Assembly: GCA_945861085.1 (NCBI GenBank)
Contig: OX244046.1
Span: forward strand, 2,046,001-2,110,000
Source: Clostridioides difficile_D
GTDB taxonomy: Bacteria > Bacillota > Clostridia > Peptostreptococcales > Peptostreptococcaceae
Direction of reading: 5' to 3'
DNA: 64,000 nucleotides
Shown: in pieces, positions 62,405 to 64,000 of the stretch
Layout of the letters: each line of letters starts with the position of its first letter
How positions within the stretch are numbered: position 1 is the stretch's first letter
The notes under the pieces: generated by a model
What the model saw: only the letters and a program-made list of their open reading frames with translations
Databases searched by the model: none
What the model was told of the DNA's origin: nothing
Program-made: the position numbers and the translations under genes

Positions 62405-63280
62405 TTATGCATTTGCAAAAGTATATATAGCATTAACTCTTGCTACATATAAATTCTCATCACTGCATCCAATATATTTAGCATATTTTTCTATCTTTTC
62501 TTTTGCATTTTCAACATCAATTTCATCGCTCTCCATTAGCTCATTTATATAAATATCCATTAGTGAGGATTTATAATCTTTTATATCATAACCCAAAAAT
62601 TCAGTTAGTCTTTCAATTTCCTTACTAAAATCTCCATCTTCTTTTACTAAAAATTCGTATACATCTTCCCTATATGGATTTAAAGTTATTATTTGTTTTA
62701 CAACTTTACATTCATCAGCTTTCCCAATAAAACCATCTTTATAATTATTAAATAAGGCATTAGATTTTTTTATAGATTCTTCATCAATATAAGAATGTAC
62801 CTCAGTTATTCGATTTTCTATAAGGGCATCCACGACAGCATAGTGAATTTTAAAACAATCATTGTATAAATAATTGCTCATTTTTTTTACTGTTGATTCT
62901 ATTTCTAAAAAACTAGCATGACCATTTTTTTTGTTTTTATTTGGTATAATAAAAGTTTTATTCAAGTTATTAAAAAGTCGCTTAAAATCTAAATATTTTT
63001 CACAATAAACACTTTTAAAGGTATCAATATCTATAGTTATAATTCCAAAACTCACTATAGTCTCAATTCCTTTCTTAAAAGATTCCTCTATATATTTTTC
63101 TCCTAAACTTAAACCTCTATCTGATATTTGCTTTAGATTTTGAAAATTATTCAAACAATCTCTCTCAAAGTTCTTAGAAATTTCTAAAGCATATAATTTA
63201 AAGATTTTCCTTATCTTATTATAATTATTTTTTGTATCATCAAATCTGATAATAGCTCCATTTACATCAAAGGTAATCAT
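62405..63280 (-). CDS. Hypothetical cytoplasmic protein
   Basis: The protein has 291 residues, charged, with no signal or membrane segment. It is mostly helical, with a Lys/Asn-rich middle and an acidic end (IDVENAKEKIEKYAKYIGCS). I do not recognise the family. GGGGAGG lies before the ATG. It stands between a terminator and a DUF554 gene, with no functional clue from neighbours. Confidence 0.75.
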   Translation of the reverse strand: MITFDVNGAIIRFDDTKNNYNKIRKIFKLYALEISKNFERDCLNNFQNLKQISDRGLSLGEKYIEESFKKGIETIVSFGIITIDIDTFKSVYCEKYLDFKRLFNNLNKTFIIPNKNKKNGHASFLEIESTVKKMSNYLYNDCFKIHYAVVDALIENRITEVHSYIDEESIKKSNALFNNYKDGFIGKADECKVVKQIITLNPYREDVYEFLVKEDGDFSKEIERLTEFLGYDIKDYKSSLMDIYINELMESDEIDVENAKEKIEKYAKYIGCSDENLYVARVNAIYTFANA

Positions 63281-63407
63281 TGAGTTTTAACCTCCCCATT
63301 AGTTTCATCAATAAAATAAATTTAATATAAACTTTATAATCATAATATTAAACTTATTTATACTATAATTATTAATTTGATGATAAAAGCTATTTTCCTT
63401 CTAAATA

Positions 63408-63450
63408 AAAAATTTGTCTAAAGTTTTTAAAAAAATTAGACAAATCTTAG
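63408..63450 (-). terminator. Terminator of the DUF554 gene
   Basis: AATTTGTCTAA (63411-63421) pairs with TTAGACAAATCTT (63436-63448), followed by T residues on the minus strand. Confidence 0.8.
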
Positions 63451-63461
63451 ATTATTATTAT

Positions 63462-64000
63462 TTAAATTGCTCCAAACACTCCAAATAATATTGGTATAAA
63501 TATAGCTGGCAACAAATTTGCTACTTTTATATTTGTGAGTTTAAGTACATTTAAACCAAGACCTATAATCAATAAACTTCCAGCGGCTGTCATTTCTGTA
63601 ACTACAGGGTCACTTAAGAATCCATTTAAAAATGATGCTCCCATACATATGATACCTTCATACAAAAATACAGATATTGCAGAAAACATTACACCTATAC
63701 CTAAAGAAGCAGTAAATATAATTGAAGCTATGCCATCTATGACAGATTTTACAAATAAAGTATCATGACTCCCTGTAAGACCGCTTTCTAATGAGCCAAC
63801 TACTGCCATAGCTCCTATACAGAATAATAAACTAGATGATATAAAACCTTCTGCGATAGAATCTTTTTTATTTCCTTTAGAAAATTTACTTTGTAAAAAA
63901 GCACCTAATTTATTTACCCATTTGTCAATATCTATTAATTCTCCTATCAAAGCACCTACAGCTATAGATATTATTGTTACTAATGTATTTTTTCCTTCCA
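63462..64000 (-). CDS. DUF554 (YdfK-like) membrane protein, 5' end outside window
   Basis: The frame is open to the window edge, so the start lies beyond 64000. At the edge it reads EGKNTLVTIISIAVGALIGE, an internal DUF554 segment, then FISSSLLFCIGAMAVVGSLE, SLGIGVMFSAISVFLYEG and LIIGLGLNVLKLTNIKVANL. There are about five helices in the visible 179 residues; the full family length is about 230. The function of the family is unknown. Confidence 0.9.
   Translation of the reverse strand, partial: EGKNTLVTIISIAVGALIGELIDIDKWVNKLGAFLQSKFSKGNKKDSIAEGFISSSLLFCIGAMAVVGSLESGLTGSHDTLFVKSVIDGIASIIFTASLGIGVMFSAISVFLYEGIICMGASFLNGFLSDPVVTEMTAAGSLLIIGLGLNVLKLTNIKVANLLPAIFIPILFGVFGAI

Noticed and set aside
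1..64000. CRISPR arrays, tRNA or rRNA genes
   Set aside because: No regularly spaced repeats and no recognisable tRNA or rRNA sequence were seen anywhere in the window.

Overview
The window looks like chromosomal DNA of Clostridioides difficile or a very close relative. This is inferred from very low G+C, frequent TTG/GTG starts behind strong AGGAGG sites, a sporulation gene (spoVS), and an ethanolamine locus in the Clostridia/Enterococcus style, with an EutV/EutW two-component system and RNA-hairpin control. No database search was possible. All family names come from reading the protein sequences.

Layout. (1) 1-~3200 is the decayed right end of a Tn916-family conjugative element: a cut-off acetyltransferase, an XRE regulator, a stop-containing relaxase tail, and an xis-int deletion fusion. 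(2) 3275-4247 holds an ABC importer permease and only the last 57 codons of its ATPase. (3) 4270-22605 holds a large serine recombinase, a small unknown gene and a complete ethanolamine microcompartment locus. (4) 22963-23541 is the missing front of the same ATPase gene. (5) 23711-37909 carries a MotA/OmpA-like membrane pair, an MBL-fold lipoprotein, lexA with a tyrosine recombinase, a peptidase-like membrane protein, spoVS, accBCDA and trmB. (6) 38048-42328 contains an HesB-like gene and then a decaying cluster (truncated VOC protein, permease/ATPase chimera, histidine kinase deletion). (7) 42836-64000 holds YitT, a GNAT, LysR/CofE-like genes, two complete two-component/ABC-exporter modules in opposite orientation, a TetR/Fe-S protein pair, an NCS2-like permease, a BAAT-family hydrolase and a DUF554 protein cut by the window edge.

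The main observation is that regions 2-4 form one structure. The ATPase gene is broken exactly at a 9-bp direct repeat (TATTGCTTC at 4239-4247 and 22963-22971). Joining the outer sides restores a 250-residue ATPase in frame. Joining the inner sides gives a site whose core is flanked by inverted GTTGCACTTTT arms, with the recombinase stop codon at the edge of one arm. The whole eut locus therefore reads as the cargo of an 18.7-kb serine-recombinase element sitting in a transporter gene. If excision still occurs, it would repair the transporter and remove ethanolamine catabolism together.

In the eut pathway, EutH may admit ethanolamine. EutBC, reactivated by EutA and supplied with adenosylcobalamin by EutT, splits it to acetaldehyde and ammonia inside a shell of EutS, L, M, N, an EutK-like and a PduT-like protein. 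EutE and EutG convert acetaldehyde to acetyl-CoA or ethanol, and the PduL-type EutD makes acetyl phosphate. EutW phosphorylates EutV, whose ANTAR domain should bind paired hairpins found ahead of eutG, eutS and eutA and so prevent termination.
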